Part shown: in pieces, positions 28,475 to 41,200 of the stretch
Layout: the number at the start of each line of letters is the position of its first letter
How positions within the stretch are numbered: position 1 is the stretch's first letter
Assembly: GCA_010645155.1 (NCBI GenBank)
Contig: CM021312.1
Span: 13,473,408-13,537,407 of the forward strand
DNA length: 64,000 nucleotides
DNA from: Tigriopus japonicus
Taxonomy: Eukaryota > Arthropoda > Copepoda > Harpacticoida > Harpacticidae
Direction: 5' to 3'
The notes under the pieces: generated by a model
What the model was told of the DNA's origin: nothing
Databases searched by the model: none
Seen by the model: only the letters and a program-made list of their open reading frames with translations
Program-made: the position numbers and the translations under genes

Positions 28475-30221
28475 CTGATGACTAACGAAGGGTTCTAGTG
28501 GATCAAAAGAAGATGTTTTAGTTAGCATGAACGCAGACAGGGGAAGACTAAAGACCATGCAAGTTTAATTTAGGAAACGAGAGGTTGCTTGGATTGAAAC
28601 CCTTTCACCACCTTAGTACGAGCCGCAGTATTTTGTCAAATGAAGCATGTGCTTTAGTTTTTCGAGATTATCTCTTCCAAGTCATGAGTGGTTAACATTC
28701 GAGTTGTTTCAGGCTTAAACTGTGGCAGAAAACTTAACCAATGTTACCAATACATTGCATGAAATAATGAAATGACCTATGAAAAAAACTTTGGTAGAAA
28801 AGCCGGTCAACCATAAAGCATGTAGCACTCAAACAGACTGCGCTGAATAGACGCAAAGTTTATCCGGTCCCATCCTAAAAGGAATTGCGAGCAAATCAGT
28901 TAATATTCTAGTACCCAAAAGAATCCCAACATTTGAAAGGGTGACTCCCTGAAGACCAATTCTACCATGGTGAAATTCCGGACGTGGGCTCAAAGGGCCC
29001 TTTGACTCAGCCTGAACAATGGTTTGCGCCTTTCTGCATGCATCCTTTGAAGCCCATTTTCCCCGGGTTGACATTTCGAGGATCCGCCGATAACGCTCAA
29101 ACTACGTGACTCGTAGTGCTTGCTTGAATCCTTTCACGGAAGGAAGCGAGTTTTTAGGTGGACGTGCGTCCTTAGTGTTGGTTGGCATACCATACGCAGT
29201 TCCTATTCGAAGTTCAGCCTTCTCCATCCATTTACGTTGAATACCGCCAGTCAAACATATAGCGTGAGCTTGTCGAGGAATGTAGATGTCTAGTAGCTAG
29301 CTAGCTAGTAGTTAGCTATATACATACTAGTATGTATACTACAAAGATGGCAAGCTAGCGTTGTTGGGCACGTGCACACAGTTCCATGTGTGTTCTTCTC
29401 TGTTCCACGCCAGCTAAGCGAGCACCATTGACTGGGTCTTGGAGAGACCAAGTCCTCAGCGTTTTGAAAGCCTGTGGATATTTCTCCCGCGAAATGCGCC
29501 GAAAAAACGAAAACCTAATTGCGACAAAGGCGAGTTGTCGTTCGTATGTAGACTTGCTTAGTACTACCGAGTTCGGGAGCATTTTCAGTTGCCGCAAGAG
29601 GATCCATCTCGACAGGAGGCCGTGCTACATGAGTGTGTTTTATTAACACTCATCGGGCTGTGTTCATTGCTTTGTAATAGAAAATAATGAACTCCTAGTG
29701 AAATATGAGACCCCTACTTGTGTTTGAAAATAATCAGAAAAGAAGCTCTCCAATCAGACACTCGATTTGAAGCCGATTGCCCTAAATGGTTCGTGACCGT
29801 CAAGTGGGACATAGAGTGGAATTGAACTGAAGTGCTGGCCATCAAGGTCGGCCTTTGATTCGTTCTTTGGTCAAAGAGCAGTTCTTAGTAATTGTATCGA
29901 TTACTTGGGCAGCACCAAATAATGACACGTTCATGGAGCAATTTAAACGTGTTCACGCTTCTTTTAAGACGTTCCACATTAAAGTCTGAAAGCAACGAAG
30001 CTCCTCGATTGCAATGAGTTGTCATTCGCATAAATAAAACTGAGCCGGTGTTATTCCTCGTTGCAAGTAAATGAAAAATGAACCCTGTTCATCAGTGAAA
30101 GCATTCTTCCTCGGGATCTGTTCTTCGGAAATTGGATCTCGATTAAAGGGAAACGAGTGTTTCCATCGTATTCCTCTTGAACTGAGTTTATCAGAAGACA
30201 TTTGTAGATTCTGAAAAAAAC
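28475..30221. other. Intergenic, no gene seen
   Basis: 1.7 kb with short ORFs on both strands and a palindrome-rich TAGCTAGCTAG / ACATACTAGTATGTA stretch at about 29290-29340. No supported gene. Confidence 0.45.
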
Positions 30222-31088
30222 ATGAAAGCCACGGGATTCTTGTCCACTGGAAATCACAAGACTGCGTTCAAAAGAACGAAAGTATTCGCACCAAATTTTG
30301 CTGAAGTTCCTTGTTCGCGGTCTTGTCGCAATAGCGTGGAAAGCTCCCCAGATTCCAGTGAGGATTCTGGCGAGAACGACGATAAATTCGAATCTATCTC
30401 CACCTCGGGATTAGATCGACCTGAGCAATTGATCTTTGACACTGCTCGATCTCGACGACGACCTAAAAGTCTGATATTCCAGCACACGTCTCAAGATCAT
30501 TACTCTCAGGACCATATCAACTTTGTTTTGTCTAAATCGAGAGAAAAAAGACGTCATCTCAGCCCTTCCAAGCTCTATAGTATTCCCGAAAATGATTCCG
30601 TTCATAACAGTTGGCTGGATTTGCATCCTTCGCCACAAAGTGTTCAAGGAACTGTATTCAAAAGAAAAGGAATTGCGTCTCAGTGTCAAGAGGCTTCATT
30701 CGCACTTCGATTTAAGGATGAGTTGGAGAACTCCACAGGACACAGAAGTCCCGTGTCAATTGAAAATGGTTATCGACCCTTTTCGTCTTCACCCAACGCC
30801 CACTGCTCTTTTCCCGTGATCAATGAATCGTCTGTGGGAAAGGAACAAAAAGATGCTGATGACAGATTCCTGGTGCAAAGCAATGGGTTTCCCCTTGGCA
30901 AGCATGAAAATCAATCCTCTTGGAACAATCCCGTCCAATTGGAGGCGTGGAGGCCCGAATCCGAGTTACAACATTGGCTTTCATTCATGAGTGACTTTGC
31001 TCTGAGCCTTATTTGTTTGGTGATCGCAGTCCCAGCTATTCTCTTGCTTTATGACCATTACATGAAGCAAAGAAACCCCTTTGTATGA
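30222..31088 (+). CDS. Orphan tail-anchored membrane protein
   Basis: An intronless ORF of 288 residues starts at an ATG after a stop in the same frame. Most of it is hydrophilic, Ser-rich and probably disordered (acidic run at about 41-57, then the basic SRRRPKS segment). The last 30 residues hold one hydrophobic helix (about 257-276, ALSLICLVIAVPAILLLYDH) followed by a short polar tail (YMKQRNPFV), the layout of a tail-anchored protein in ER, mitochondrial or nuclear membranes. I do not recognise a family; there is no KASH-type PPPX ending. It lies between the RNF212-like gene and SUCO on the same strand. Confidence 0.55.
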   Translation: MKATGFLSTGNHKTAFKRTKVFAPNFAEVPCSRSCRNSVESSPDSSEDSGENDDKFESISTSGLDRPEQLIFDTARSRRRPKSLIFQHTSQDHYSQDHINFVLSKSREKRRHLSPSKLYSIPENDSVHNSWLDLHPSPQSVQGTVFKRKGIASQCQEASFALRFKDELENSTGHRSPVSIENGYRPFSSSPNAHCSFPVINESSVGKEQKDADDRFLVQSNGFPLGKHENQSSWNNPVQLEAWRPESELQHWLSFMSDFALSLICLVIAVPAILLLYDHYMKQRNPFV

Positions 31089-32560
31089 CAACATGGAGCT
31101 ATCGCCCAAGCTCAAATCCGATGGGATTAATTCTCTCGTTTTCATAGCTGGCTAATACGCACTTGTCGAGGCATTTGGTTGGATCAAGTACTTACGTCCA
31201 CAGTTGGGCGATATGGTGGGTGTGTCAGCCCAATCCATCATGTATCACCATTAGGAAGGCTTTGGTGTTTGGACTTGTCGGCCGAATTTCCACTCTTTGC
31301 CAGTGAATCTTTCTGCGGGAGACAGACAAAATGATGATGATGATGAGCCGTCGTCAATGGTCGATTCTCGAGAAAAGGAAAGCAAAGCAAAGCTGGGATC
31401 AGCATTCTCAGGTTCGACTGTAGGTGCCCAGCACTTTTCAGAACTGATTGAAGGCCAACTCAAGTTCAAGTTAGGCTGCTCATATCAAAGGGGTAAGTCG
31501 ACCAATCATCTGACAGAAAAAGGATTTACCCCATTCATCTTGGAATATTGTAAGAAGCAAGAACTAGCTGATCTATCAACTATTACGTTAGCTAAGTGGC
31601 AAGTGATGCAACTGTGGTTATTTGGTTTCGTCTTATTTCAGTACTTGCATCGTTCTCTGTCAGAATTTTCTTTTTTCCGAGTTGAGCCTTCTCCATTTGG
31701 TTGACCTTTCGCCTTTTTTAACGGCAAGGCCAGTGACTCCACTCAACTAGGAAGAGACAAGAGAAACATTACGAAAGAAGTAGAAAAAAATAGTTCTGCT
31801 GGTGTTGTTCCCACAAACGCAAACGTTTCTATGGCCTTTGTTTAGATCGTTAGCTTGCGTATTTTGTGCTACATAAAGAGAATTTTCCCAACTATTTTGA
31901 AAGTATTTGAAAAGCAAAGTTTGATTCTGTTTGATGCCAGTGGTTGACGATAGAAAGTGATATGATCTTTTGCCTGGTAGAGAAAAAAGCAAATTTTAAA
32001 AGCATTAGAGAATGACGATATCAAAATATTGATTGCGTCGTAGGCTTTTCGATTAGTTTGTTTCTAGTATGGAAATTGTTGTTAGCTCAAGGTGTGTCAA
32101 GTTCCATTGAATTTGGGATCACTTGTGATTCGTGGAACATTGAGTGTGTTACGTTGTTGTTACCAAGCTTAGTTACCCTCCTATTCCTCCTACTCTTTCT
32201 TTGTTCGCTCCAGTTCATCATGTCCTTTACCCTTAGTCTTGACTTCTGCGGTGGCGAGGATAAGTGCGTCTCCCAAATTTAAAAACGAACAAGTGTGTTT
32301 TTTGTTTCCTCTCAACTCGGAACGACGGCTATTCCAAATACAAAGTGCTGGCTGCTTCATGTGTAGCAATATTTTCATAATTGTAGCTTTCCCACAACAA
32401 TAATGCTACTCTAATGGTGGCACTCGCGTGTCGTCGTTTGCGTCGTCCTCGTTTTGTTTTACATATCCGTGCGAGACACCCAAGCCGCCATTTAGTCAAA
32501 GAAACATATGCTGATATTTTCCACTTTTCTGTAAAACTGTGTCTTTTCTCTGAATTATAG
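31089..32560 (+). other. Interval before the first SUCO exon found; no supported exon
   Basis: It contains GAT repeats near 31330 and several short open frames (for example 31297-31390, Asp/Ser-rich, ending at a CAG|GTTCGA). None shows a start codon with a signal sequence in a compatible phase. It is probably intron or 5' regulatory DNA of SUCO. Confidence 0.4.
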
Positions 32561-35500
32561 TCACACCTGCCCTCAGGAACATGACAGAAAGCCACACGCG
32601 ACCAGTCTAGAAATTCCCGTCGACAACCCGAAGCCAAAGATCGAGGAACCCTCTCGGATATTGACCCCTCCCTTAGAAACACACGTCCACGATCTTCCAC
32701 TGACATCGGGCACGCATACTTTAACGCCATCAAAACCAATCTCCACACCCTCACCCAACGACGATATCTATGTTGTTAAAGCCATACCTAGAGAGCATGT
32801 TCCTCCTGAACCCAAATCAGCAGACGCTCAGCCAGTTGTAGAAGATGTCCCCGGATCCTCGATGGGAGAGGATGGAGATTCGTCTGTTGCGGAAACAAAA
32901 TCTAACGAAGTTGGGAAGGATCCAAATAATGTGGTTCAGGAAATGGATCCATTAGTCGGAGAAAAAAATCTTACCAAGAAAGGGAGCGGAAATCCGGCTG
33001 ATGATATAACTGCCAACAATACCGAACCAGACATTCCATCGTTTAGGTTGGTGCTTTATCGTGCGTTTTATTACGTTTCTTGTGTCTACAAAGCAGATCA
33101 TTTGATTAACAGTTGTGTTGACCCACAATCAACTAAGCCATCAGGGATAATGTTCTTTCTTTGTTTTAGTGAATGGGCACAAAAGGCGCTCGAGGAGGAA
33201 GAGAAAAAGAAGGAGGAAAAGCGGAAAAAGGTGGTCGAAGAGAAGGAGAAAATGAAGCAGCAACAGCAACAAAATGGCAAAGAGTCCTCCAGTCACCAGT
33301 CTCCACCTCCTCAAACTGTGGTCGTTCCCAGTAAAGCTCTCAAGAAAAACTTTGCCAGCTTAGACTGTGGAGCCAAAGTAGTTGGAGCTAACTCCGAATC
33401 CCAAGGAGCCAATAACATCATTTCCACGTCCAGGTAATTTGATCCTCACCTTATCTGGGGAATGAATAGGCTTAGGGTACTAATTAATCAAATTACGCCT
33501 TACAGGGACGAATACATGCTCAACACATGTACTGACAGTGCTTGGTTCGTGGTGGAGTTATGCGAGTCGATCAAAGCGTTTAAAGTGGAGATTGCCAATT
33601 TCGAGCTGTACTCTTCGGTTCCACACGAATTCAGAGTCTGGCTGGGTGGAGCCTATCCAGCCAGGGACAAGGATTGGGTGCTCTTTGGTCAGTTCGAAGC
33701 CAAAGACGAGAGAACAATTCAAACTTTCACGTCTCAAGAGAGTGTGTTTGGAAAATATGCTAAAATCGAGATTTTATCTCACCATGGAAGTGAGCACTAT
33801 TGCCCAATATCGTTGTTTCGCATCTATGGCATCTCTGAGATTGAACTTATCGGACGCGATGATGATGACGATGACGACGACGACGATGATGAGCATCAAC
33901 AAAACATTCATCACCATCAACCGCCACCTGAAGTCACTACTGAGTCTGAGAAGGAACCACCGAAGAAGAAGGACATTGTCAGTTTCATCAAAGAAAAAGT
34001 AGACGAAACCATTGAACGGGTTGTGGGCGTGTTCAGGACAAGTGATCAATTCCAAAAGATGGACGTGGCTCTCAACGGAAGTAGCTTGATTGGCAACTCT
34101 TTTGCATTTGAGGTGCATTGTCCAGGTTGCGAGGAAGAGCGTTACCGCGACGTCTATTACTTGTTGGCCACCAAATACAATATGTTGAAGAGGTCTCTTC
34201 AAATCCCAGCCCTAAAGAACAGTCTAATGAATTGGGCCTGTCGAGAAAATGGTTTCGAACAAATTGGCGCCCCGAAACCCGACCATGACGTTTGTATCAG
34301 TTATCAACTCATGGATTTTCACCGCACTCTGTTTGGCTCTAGCCGGACAATTGCTCTTTGCAATATCCTACTCATTAACCAGGGCAGCTTCAAGTTTGCT
34401 CATTCACTTGATGATCCATCGAGGCCAAAGGACACGCAAACTTTGGATCCCCAAAATGCCAAGAGTAATTGGACCGGATCTGACCAAGGTGATCAATTAT
34501 CGAGTGCCAAAGATGACCAAAACTCAGGACGAAATGAACAGGCTCAAGGCTCAATAAGTGAAGATGATTCGGCTGTCCCCACAAATCGTCAGAATGATTT
34601 CATCAAAGGGACACGAGGTGAAACAAATGGAAACAATCACGGTGATAAGCAAGAAAATGCACCGACCCGAAACAAGACTGACGATCTTGAGAATGCATTT
34701 GAACATGATTCAAACAGAGTGTCTCATCCTGAAAAGAAGGTGAACGCTGGAAAGAGTGCCAAAGACGAGGAAGAACGTGCAACAGACCAAGCTAAAAATG
34801 AGGATTCCACTCAAAGCGAGTCGGATGAGAAACTAGCCAACAGCCAAGCTGCAAAAGTTGATCCCATTGAATTGAAGGATCCGCCTAAAGTTGTTCATGT
34901 ATCTCCTATCGCGGATGCTCACGTTTCCAAAGGGGCTCAGTCCATGAATTCGCAACAACAAAAGGAATCCGTGTGGCAAAAATTGACCAACAAAATCAAG
35001 GTATAGATGACTTGCAGGATATGATTGATATTTTCACTCAAGTTGTTTCTCAACCTGATTGCAGACCTTGGAGAGAAACGTCACTTTAAGTAGTGGATAT
35101 CTCGAGGAACTGAGTGTACGATATAAAAAGCAAATCGAGGACCTCCAATTCCTTGTTCGACAGGGTTCTGAAGCCTTGGCTCAAACTAATGGAGCCGCTG
35201 CTGAGGATCGAGCTCAACTCGTCCATCTACAGACCATCGTTAAGGAACTCACTGTTACGTTAGAAACCTTGACCACTCAAGTCGAGACTGTTGGTATCTG
35301 GGTATGGAACATAAAAACGTGCCTTAATCCATCTTTCAAGATCTTGTAAGAACTTGGTCTTGTTTTCCTCCTTTTAGGGCCTTGGGTTCCATCTGGTCTT
35401 TTTGATTGTGGAGATTGTCGTAGGGGTCATTATTTATTCTTGCATTCTAAGAGGGTCGTCGAGAAGGCGACCATCCGTTTCATTTGAGAAGAGTGGCAAT

Positions 35501-36460
35501 GATGCCGTTCACTTCTCCATTCCTTTTCACAAGCCAGAGTCAACAACCATTGAGGATGACAATAGGCAATCTCAAGACCCTCAAGTCAATCGCCATTTAA
35601 GGGTTGAAAACGACATTACCTTGCATCATCGCGGGAGAAGACGCAAAAGTCTAGACTGTGAGTAACTCTTTTCGCAAATGTTTGTCCTCATAACAGACCT
35701 TGGTTTATTTAACACGCCGGATTCTTTCCGTTTGCCGTTCACAGTTCATTTGCCCAATGGAAATTTGTCAAAGAAGCAACGAAAGCGAATGCAACGGCGT
35801 TTGAACAAGGTGTCCTCGGCCAGTCGGGTTCAAGATCTAATTTTGAATGGGGCCATTGACGACGACGGCGATGGAGAGGATAACCTACCCAATGTGTACT
35901 ACACATTCCAACCTGGGGACAGGAAGTTGTATCGATCCACGGATCGATTCCAGCTGGGCGGTGACTCGGATTCCTCACCCGAAACCAGCCGAGAATCCAA
36001 GAACCAAAGATTCAGAATCAAGAAAGTTTCTCCCGATATTCCACTGCCTTCGGCGCCGACAATTCAAGTGCGGAATATGTTTGGAGCTTTGGACAGCAGT
36101 GTCCATGATGATCCGACGCCAGTGAAGCAGAGATGTCTTCAGTATCAGCAGCAACAATTTGTTGAACGAGGAGCTCCAAGTAATGGTCATTTGGTCCTTC
36201 TTACCGAATCTGAGTTCGAGAACGAGGATGTGGAAGGATTATTGGTCAATGGCAGAACCCATCGAAGTCGACTCAAGGGCAGTTCTACACCGCTCCAATA
36301 TCGTAGTAAATCTACTTCGCCTCTACGGATCGGTCAAACAGCTAAACAAAAGGCCCTATTCAAGAACTTTGATCCGGATAAAGCGGATTGGATCAGTAAC
36401 AAGAAAAAGGAGATTCAGGTTCAAGTACGACCTCCCCATGCTGTTCTTGTGTTACGTTAG
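32561..36460 (+). CDS. SUCO: SUCO / SLP1-like SUN-domain membrane protein, 6 exons found (5' end incomplete)
   Basis: Exons are 32561-33046, 33170-33433, 33506-35000, 35065-35301, 35378-35657 and 35745-36460, all phase-consistent, at least 1158 residues. SUCO/SLP1 proteins are ER membrane glycoproteins (with EMP65 in yeast) that protect folding proteins; in mice SUCO supports collagen secretion. In order: a Pro/Ser/Asp-rich lumenal stretch; the conserved IPSFSEWAQKAL start of the SUN module; FASLDCGAKVVGANSE; the SUN domain in exon 3 (WFVVELCESIKAFKVEIANF, GHHGSEHYC-like block SHHGSEHYCPISLFRIYG); a run of Asp residues; a long disordered part; a coiled coil in exon 4 (KESVWQKLTNKIK through the SGYLEELSVRYKKQ block); a transmembrane helix in exon 5 (VFLIVEIVVGVIIYSCIL); and a basic cytosolic tail. 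The signal peptide exon is missing here and may be at 23512. Confidence 0.86.
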
Positions 36461-36817
36461 CTTAGGAAAAAAGGACTCTTCATTAAGTGTCCAAGGAAAG
36501 ACAAACGACCCTTCTCTATTTGGAGGATAATACTAATTACCACTTGCACTGGCTGCACAATCCCTGTGATATGAACACTTGACGGCTGTTATTTGCGTCT
36601 ACTAGAGCATTTTCTCACATCAGAAATCTTGAAAATTAATCCCATTATGAACATTCGCGAAACAATGACGACATACAAAGATCATAATATTTGCATTCTT
36701 TCTGTGAAGTTTTTTCAAACCAAACCTTGATATTAGAACTTATAGTATTACAACGAAGATTTATTCTGTCATTTGGGGAACCTGAAAATGCTCGATATTC
36801 ATGGCTCAAACGAGGTA
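36461..36817. other. Convergent 3' region of SUCO and the coiled-coil gene
   Basis: 357 bp between facing stop codons. No ORF worth noting. Confidence 0.45.
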
Positions 36818-38269
36818 TCAGTCATCTGCATCGGTTTTCAAATCTTTCTCGGACGAGCCTGTCTCTTCTGCTCCCACTGAGTTATAATGATTCGTCCAGG
36901 AATGCGTGATTTTTCGAGTACGCCGGTTTTTGATATCACGAGGTTTCGTCACATGGCGGTGTTTCGTTGCAGACTGGTGTTGGCTCAATGCGCCAGATGA
37001 CGAAATGGGGACGTAGTGAGAGCCATTACCCCCACTCTGTGTATTACTCGAATGAGGAGCACAAAACGGACTTAAACTATTATTGAGCACCTCATCCTTA
37101 AGAGCGGTTACACTTGTCACACTCGTATTAATGTTCGTTGAGTCGGAACCACCGTGCAAAGATGTCTTCTCATGGTTCTTAACACTGCCTGAACCAGCCG
37201 TTACACTCAAATTCTTGCGGTCGACCCCACGGTCAACCATTTCCTTCCTCAGTCGGGACTTGATCTTGTACCTCTCATAGCTGCCATTTCGCAAGAGGAA
37301 CCCGCGATATTGCGAGTAATCGAACTCGTTGTAATATCCATGCTGACTAATGTGAGTGTCTTCACCCAAGATTGAATACGAGCACTCGCAATCCGACGAC
37401 GACGAAGCCGGTTTCGAACCCAGAGAGTCGGAACCTGAGAATTTAGAGCACAATGTGTCGGTTAAGGGATTCTCCCGACTAATTGTCATCACATCCGAAA
37501 TGCTTCGGGAGAGTCGGCGGTTCAACGTTAGAGAATCCGATGACGAGCTAATGGTGCGATTGAGAGACTCGTCCAAGATGATTGCACTATCGCTATCGTT
37601 TTCCTCGCGAATGCACGGTGATGAAGATTGAAACGAGAAGGAAGAGGTGCCACTGGATCCTGAGGTTCTCCTGGGGATCACGGTAGAAGAGGAAGGAGGT
37701 CCGGAGTTTACCCGTATGGTGGTCAAATGGATGGGCGAGACCGTGGAGATCACCTCCATGGTGGGGGAATCTGAAGCCGGAGCCACTTGTGGGATCTTGG
37801 CGAGAGCCTCGTCTTTCAATTTCCGAATGTTCCTGGTTTTTGTACCCGTCTTTTGCAACAGGAACTTGATGATATGCATTTGCTCCCGGATGATGGTGTC
37901 CTTTTGATCCAGAGCATTTTCTAATTCCTTCTCCTTCCGTCTCAATCCACATTCCAAGGCCAACATTTGTCTGCAGATGGATGCCAATTGTCTGTCTTGT
38001 TCAACGCGCAATCGTTTGAGTTCATTGTCTTTTTCTTGAAGCGTTGTTTGAGGAGCTGCCGGAGACGATCGCGATTGGTGAGTGGAAGATTTCAATCTGG
38101 CCAGTTTTCGAGACACGGGGGCTCGAACCAGCACTTCGGAATCGAACTCTTCCATTTGTGGGTCCTCCACGAAGGTCATCATACTGATGGTTGATCCTCC
38201 CAGGGACGAACTCAATGATGGGAAGGCGATCTCGGGTGTGTTGGCATTGAGTCTGCTTTGACGAGACAT
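36818..38269 (-). CDS. Ser-rich coiled-coil protein, unidentified
   Basis: An ORF of 483 residues from the ATG at 38269. An in-frame ATG at 38299 gives ten more residues, but TTTCCGTTGCAG just before 38269 looks like an acceptor, so an upstream exon is also possible. Residues about 76-140 form a charged heptad-rich coiled coil (NELKRLRVEQDRQLASICRQ, then KEKELENALDQKDTIIREQ and HIIKFLLQK). The rest is mostly low-complexity Ser/Thr with acidic and basic patches, and a conserved-looking YNEFDYSQYRGFLLRNGSYE block at about 310-330. It ends in basic RRTRKITHSW and an acidic tail. I do not recognise the family. It is probably a cytosolic scaffold or cytoskeletal protein, but no function can be assigned. 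Confidence 0.62.
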   Translation of the reverse strand: MSRQSRLNANTPEIAFPSLSSSLGGSTISMMTFVEDPQMEEFDSEVLVRAPVSRKLARLKSSTHQSRSSPAAPQTTLQEKDNELKRLRVEQDRQLASICRQMLALECGLRRKEKELENALDQKDTIIREQMHIIKFLLQKTGTKTRNIRKLKDEALAKIPQVAPASDSPTMEVISTVSPIHLTTIRVNSGPPSSSTVIPRRTSGSSGTSSFSFQSSSPCIREENDSDSAIILDESLNRTISSSSDSLTLNRRLSRSISDVMTISRENPLTDTLCSKFSGSDSLGSKPASSSSDCECSYSILGEDTHISQHGYYNEFDYSQYRGFLLRNGSYERYKIKSRLRKEMVDRGVDRKNLSVTAGSGSVKNHEKTSLHGGSDSTNINTSVTSVTALKDEVLNNSLSPFCAPHSSNTQSGGNGSHYVPISSSGALSQHQSATKHRHVTKPRDIKNRRTRKITHSWTNHYNSVGAEETGSSEKDLKTDADD

Positions 38270-41200
38270 CTGCAACGGAAATTCAAACCTTAAGTCCATG
38301 GTTTCAAACAACAAACGTGGTTTTTCCTCCCTCTTTGAGAGAAGGAAGCATTTCTATGGATTTCATGCCCCGGATTGCACCCATTGTAATCTTAAATCTC
38401 TTTGTTGGAACTCATGATAGCCTTGATCTCGCAGGTAGCTCAAACGTCTATGGAAGAGCTAGTTGGCTTTGGAACAAAGGGCGAATTTTCTTTTAATTGG
38501 AGTCATTTACTAGATCAGTCTGATATCCTTCTTGATCTCTGGCTAAAGTTCTTTTGGTTTACATAATCATCCCAGCTCAATGAGTGACAACATTCAATGA
38601 GGATTGAGCCACATACGTATACAGCGTATACAGTGCATTATGGTCCCATGATCATTATCCTCGGATGTTCTTACACAATTCTCGTTGAGCATGCACTGCT
38701 TTGCATGATGGTGCCTTGTCGTCTTTCTAATCAAGCCTGGGAAAGAATTCCCAGAGATCTTCTGGCTTCTTCCAAATTACTTTGACACACTCGTTCTTTG
38801 CGACTCAAGGACAAAGTCGATAAGAAACAGGCGCAATTATGACTTGATAGTTTTTGATTTTTTATCAATGAAGAAACCTCACGTTTTGAAGGTTTTTAAT
38901 TCTCCCAAGACGAGCTTTCATTCAGCCATAAAATCCGCTCCTGATTTCGGTTCTTTCTTTTCCAATGAAATTGAAGAAAACTCGCTCGTAAGATGTCGAT
39001 CGTGGATTTCCCCCCAGTCAAACTGGCGATAATGAAAAGATCTTTAGCTTTGGTCTTCTTGCCTGTCTTCACCCAATTTCGATCCCATTGGCACTCTTCG
39101 GCCAATCTGGTTTAGTTATCCGTAGTATGCCTGAAAAGTTGGCGTAATTGGTGTGAAACATTTTCGAATTTCTCACGATTCGGATTTCTTTTGGCACCTT
39201 TCAAGTGAGAGGAGTTCCATTGAGTAGACTGAATAAAACATCCCGCAAGCCATAAAAGACCTGGCCAATGATAACAGGACCCGTTAAGTCAATCGTGCAT
39301 ATGTAAAGCCCCAAATGAGTTTGATTGGAGCCGTCCTGAAATCTAGTTTGACTTCCTGCCAATTCGAGATTCACCGAAAAGGCCATTGTGCCTACCAAAT
39401 TGGATGAAATCAAGCCATTGAGACGAGATGAAGGCATCTTTGGCGATATGAGTAATCTCTCGAGAGTCTGTTAATTGCAACCCATTTTAACCGACAAGAT
39501 TCATTTCATCGCCCTCTACGAATGAAGAGCCACTTTTTATTGCTCTCCAATCTCGGTCGCAACAGATGGCAAGACAAAGTGGGCAGGGCTTCAACTCAAA
39601 GAAGACGACAACCCATTCTCTTTCTAGCACCCCTTTTCTAATAGGGCCCTCCAGCCTAGTTTTATTTCATTAGAACGTACGTATATTCCCTACTAAGACA
39701 TTCACTCCGATTAAGAGTACCTCGTCATTCCTGGAAAACCCACACAAATTGTGCCCCATTTAAAGAGGAGCATGTAGCACTGGATTCCAGGATGGACAAA
39801 ATGCAACCTCTGGACGCTATTTCAGCTCCCTTTTTGTACGTATACTGGTTGCATGCAAAGTTCTAGAGATACCCGTTGCCAAGTGCACACTTCAGAAATG
39901 GTGGGATTGCGACCATACTTTAGTTCTCTAGTTTTGGGACAAGTTGAGTGCCAATGGCAGCGTTGGTTTGGAATGAAAAATGAGTCGTTCCCACCAAATC
40001 AGGATCAAAAAGCACCGCAGGACAGGATTCATTGTGAAAAGGATGCACAATCTCTCTGTGTCAAGAGCCCGGCAATATCGATCATATTCGCTGGTTCACA
40101 GAGCAAATATGTAATTAGCCAAGTAGCCTTGTCGCGATGCAATCTCAGCAAGCAGGACATAGTACGCATGGTCTTGAAAAGTGGTTTTTAAAACCGAATT
40201 TGACTTTTACGGCTCACGCAAAGACCGAAAAACATCGGTCATGTGTGGTTAGGTTCATATTTATGGCGTTTAAACAGTTCTTTTTTCAGTGTCATTTGCC
40301 TCGTTTCGAAATGAGCTTCTGTCACGCCAATCTCGCTCGACACTCCATGATCCCTGAATGAACACCGCCGACATTGAACCGGGCCAAAGGGTTAAACGTC
40401 AAACCCATTGAACCCCTCCTGGAGACACGTTCAAGGAGGAAATCTTGGACGAGAAATGTGGGCAAATTGGGCTATTCTGAGGATTTCATTCCACTTCAAC
40501 ACGACAAATGAATGAATTTCAAACCACTTTTCGGCTTGGTCAATGCAAGAATATATCTGTGTTTTTTTCTTAACCCGGTCTTTGCTCTTATCGTTTGGCG
40601 TTTCAATTCGCGGCTTATCAAGACAGATCCTGAAACGGTGTCTCCCAACACGGAACGCGGGAATTAACAATGCAAATGACAGCCACTAATGACTTATTCA
40701 CATTTCCAAAGAGGCCTTCATCATGACGATGATGAAATGATGGCGGGGTTGTTGTTGGTTGAACCCACCTCTGAGTCAGCGATCAACGAGCCAACCAAAC
40801 GACTCCTTCCAAAATCGCCAGAACACCGCCAACAAATCTTGCTAGCTTCTCTTTGGCGACAATCACTCTTAATCATGAAAAAAGCGCCCAATCACGCTCA
40901 AAACCCGCTTTCAACGCTCAAAAACCGGTGACCTTGATATGTTAATACCCTGTGCTTTAATCAGATAAATGGCATTGGGGGATTTTAAGACTCAAATGAA
41001 TGACGCTCATGTGGGTGGGTAGCTTACTTTATTGATGGGGATGAAAGTGGATTTGGCGGTGTTCCGGGGGGAGAATTTGACGAGCTGTCTGATTCTGCCA
41101 ATTTAGCTCAGTCAAAATGAAACTCGAGCGCGAAATCCATGCAATCTTGATGCAGGAAGGAAGACATCATCATTATCGTCATCATTGAGATGGAAGGAGC

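Noticed and set aside
31297..31704. 135-codon ORF as an independent gene or SUCO first exon
   Set aside because: It has no ATG at its start, contains simple GAT repeats, and gives no signal sequence or matching phase.
32058..32282. Hydrophobic ORF as the SUCO signal peptide exon
   Set aside because: The Leu/Phe-rich reading comes from a pyrimidine-rich tract, has no ATG ahead of it and no donor in the needed phase.
40689..40931. 80-codon ORF starting with ATG
   Set aside because: It is isolated, with low-complexity Asp/Met from a GAT run and no splice or homology support.
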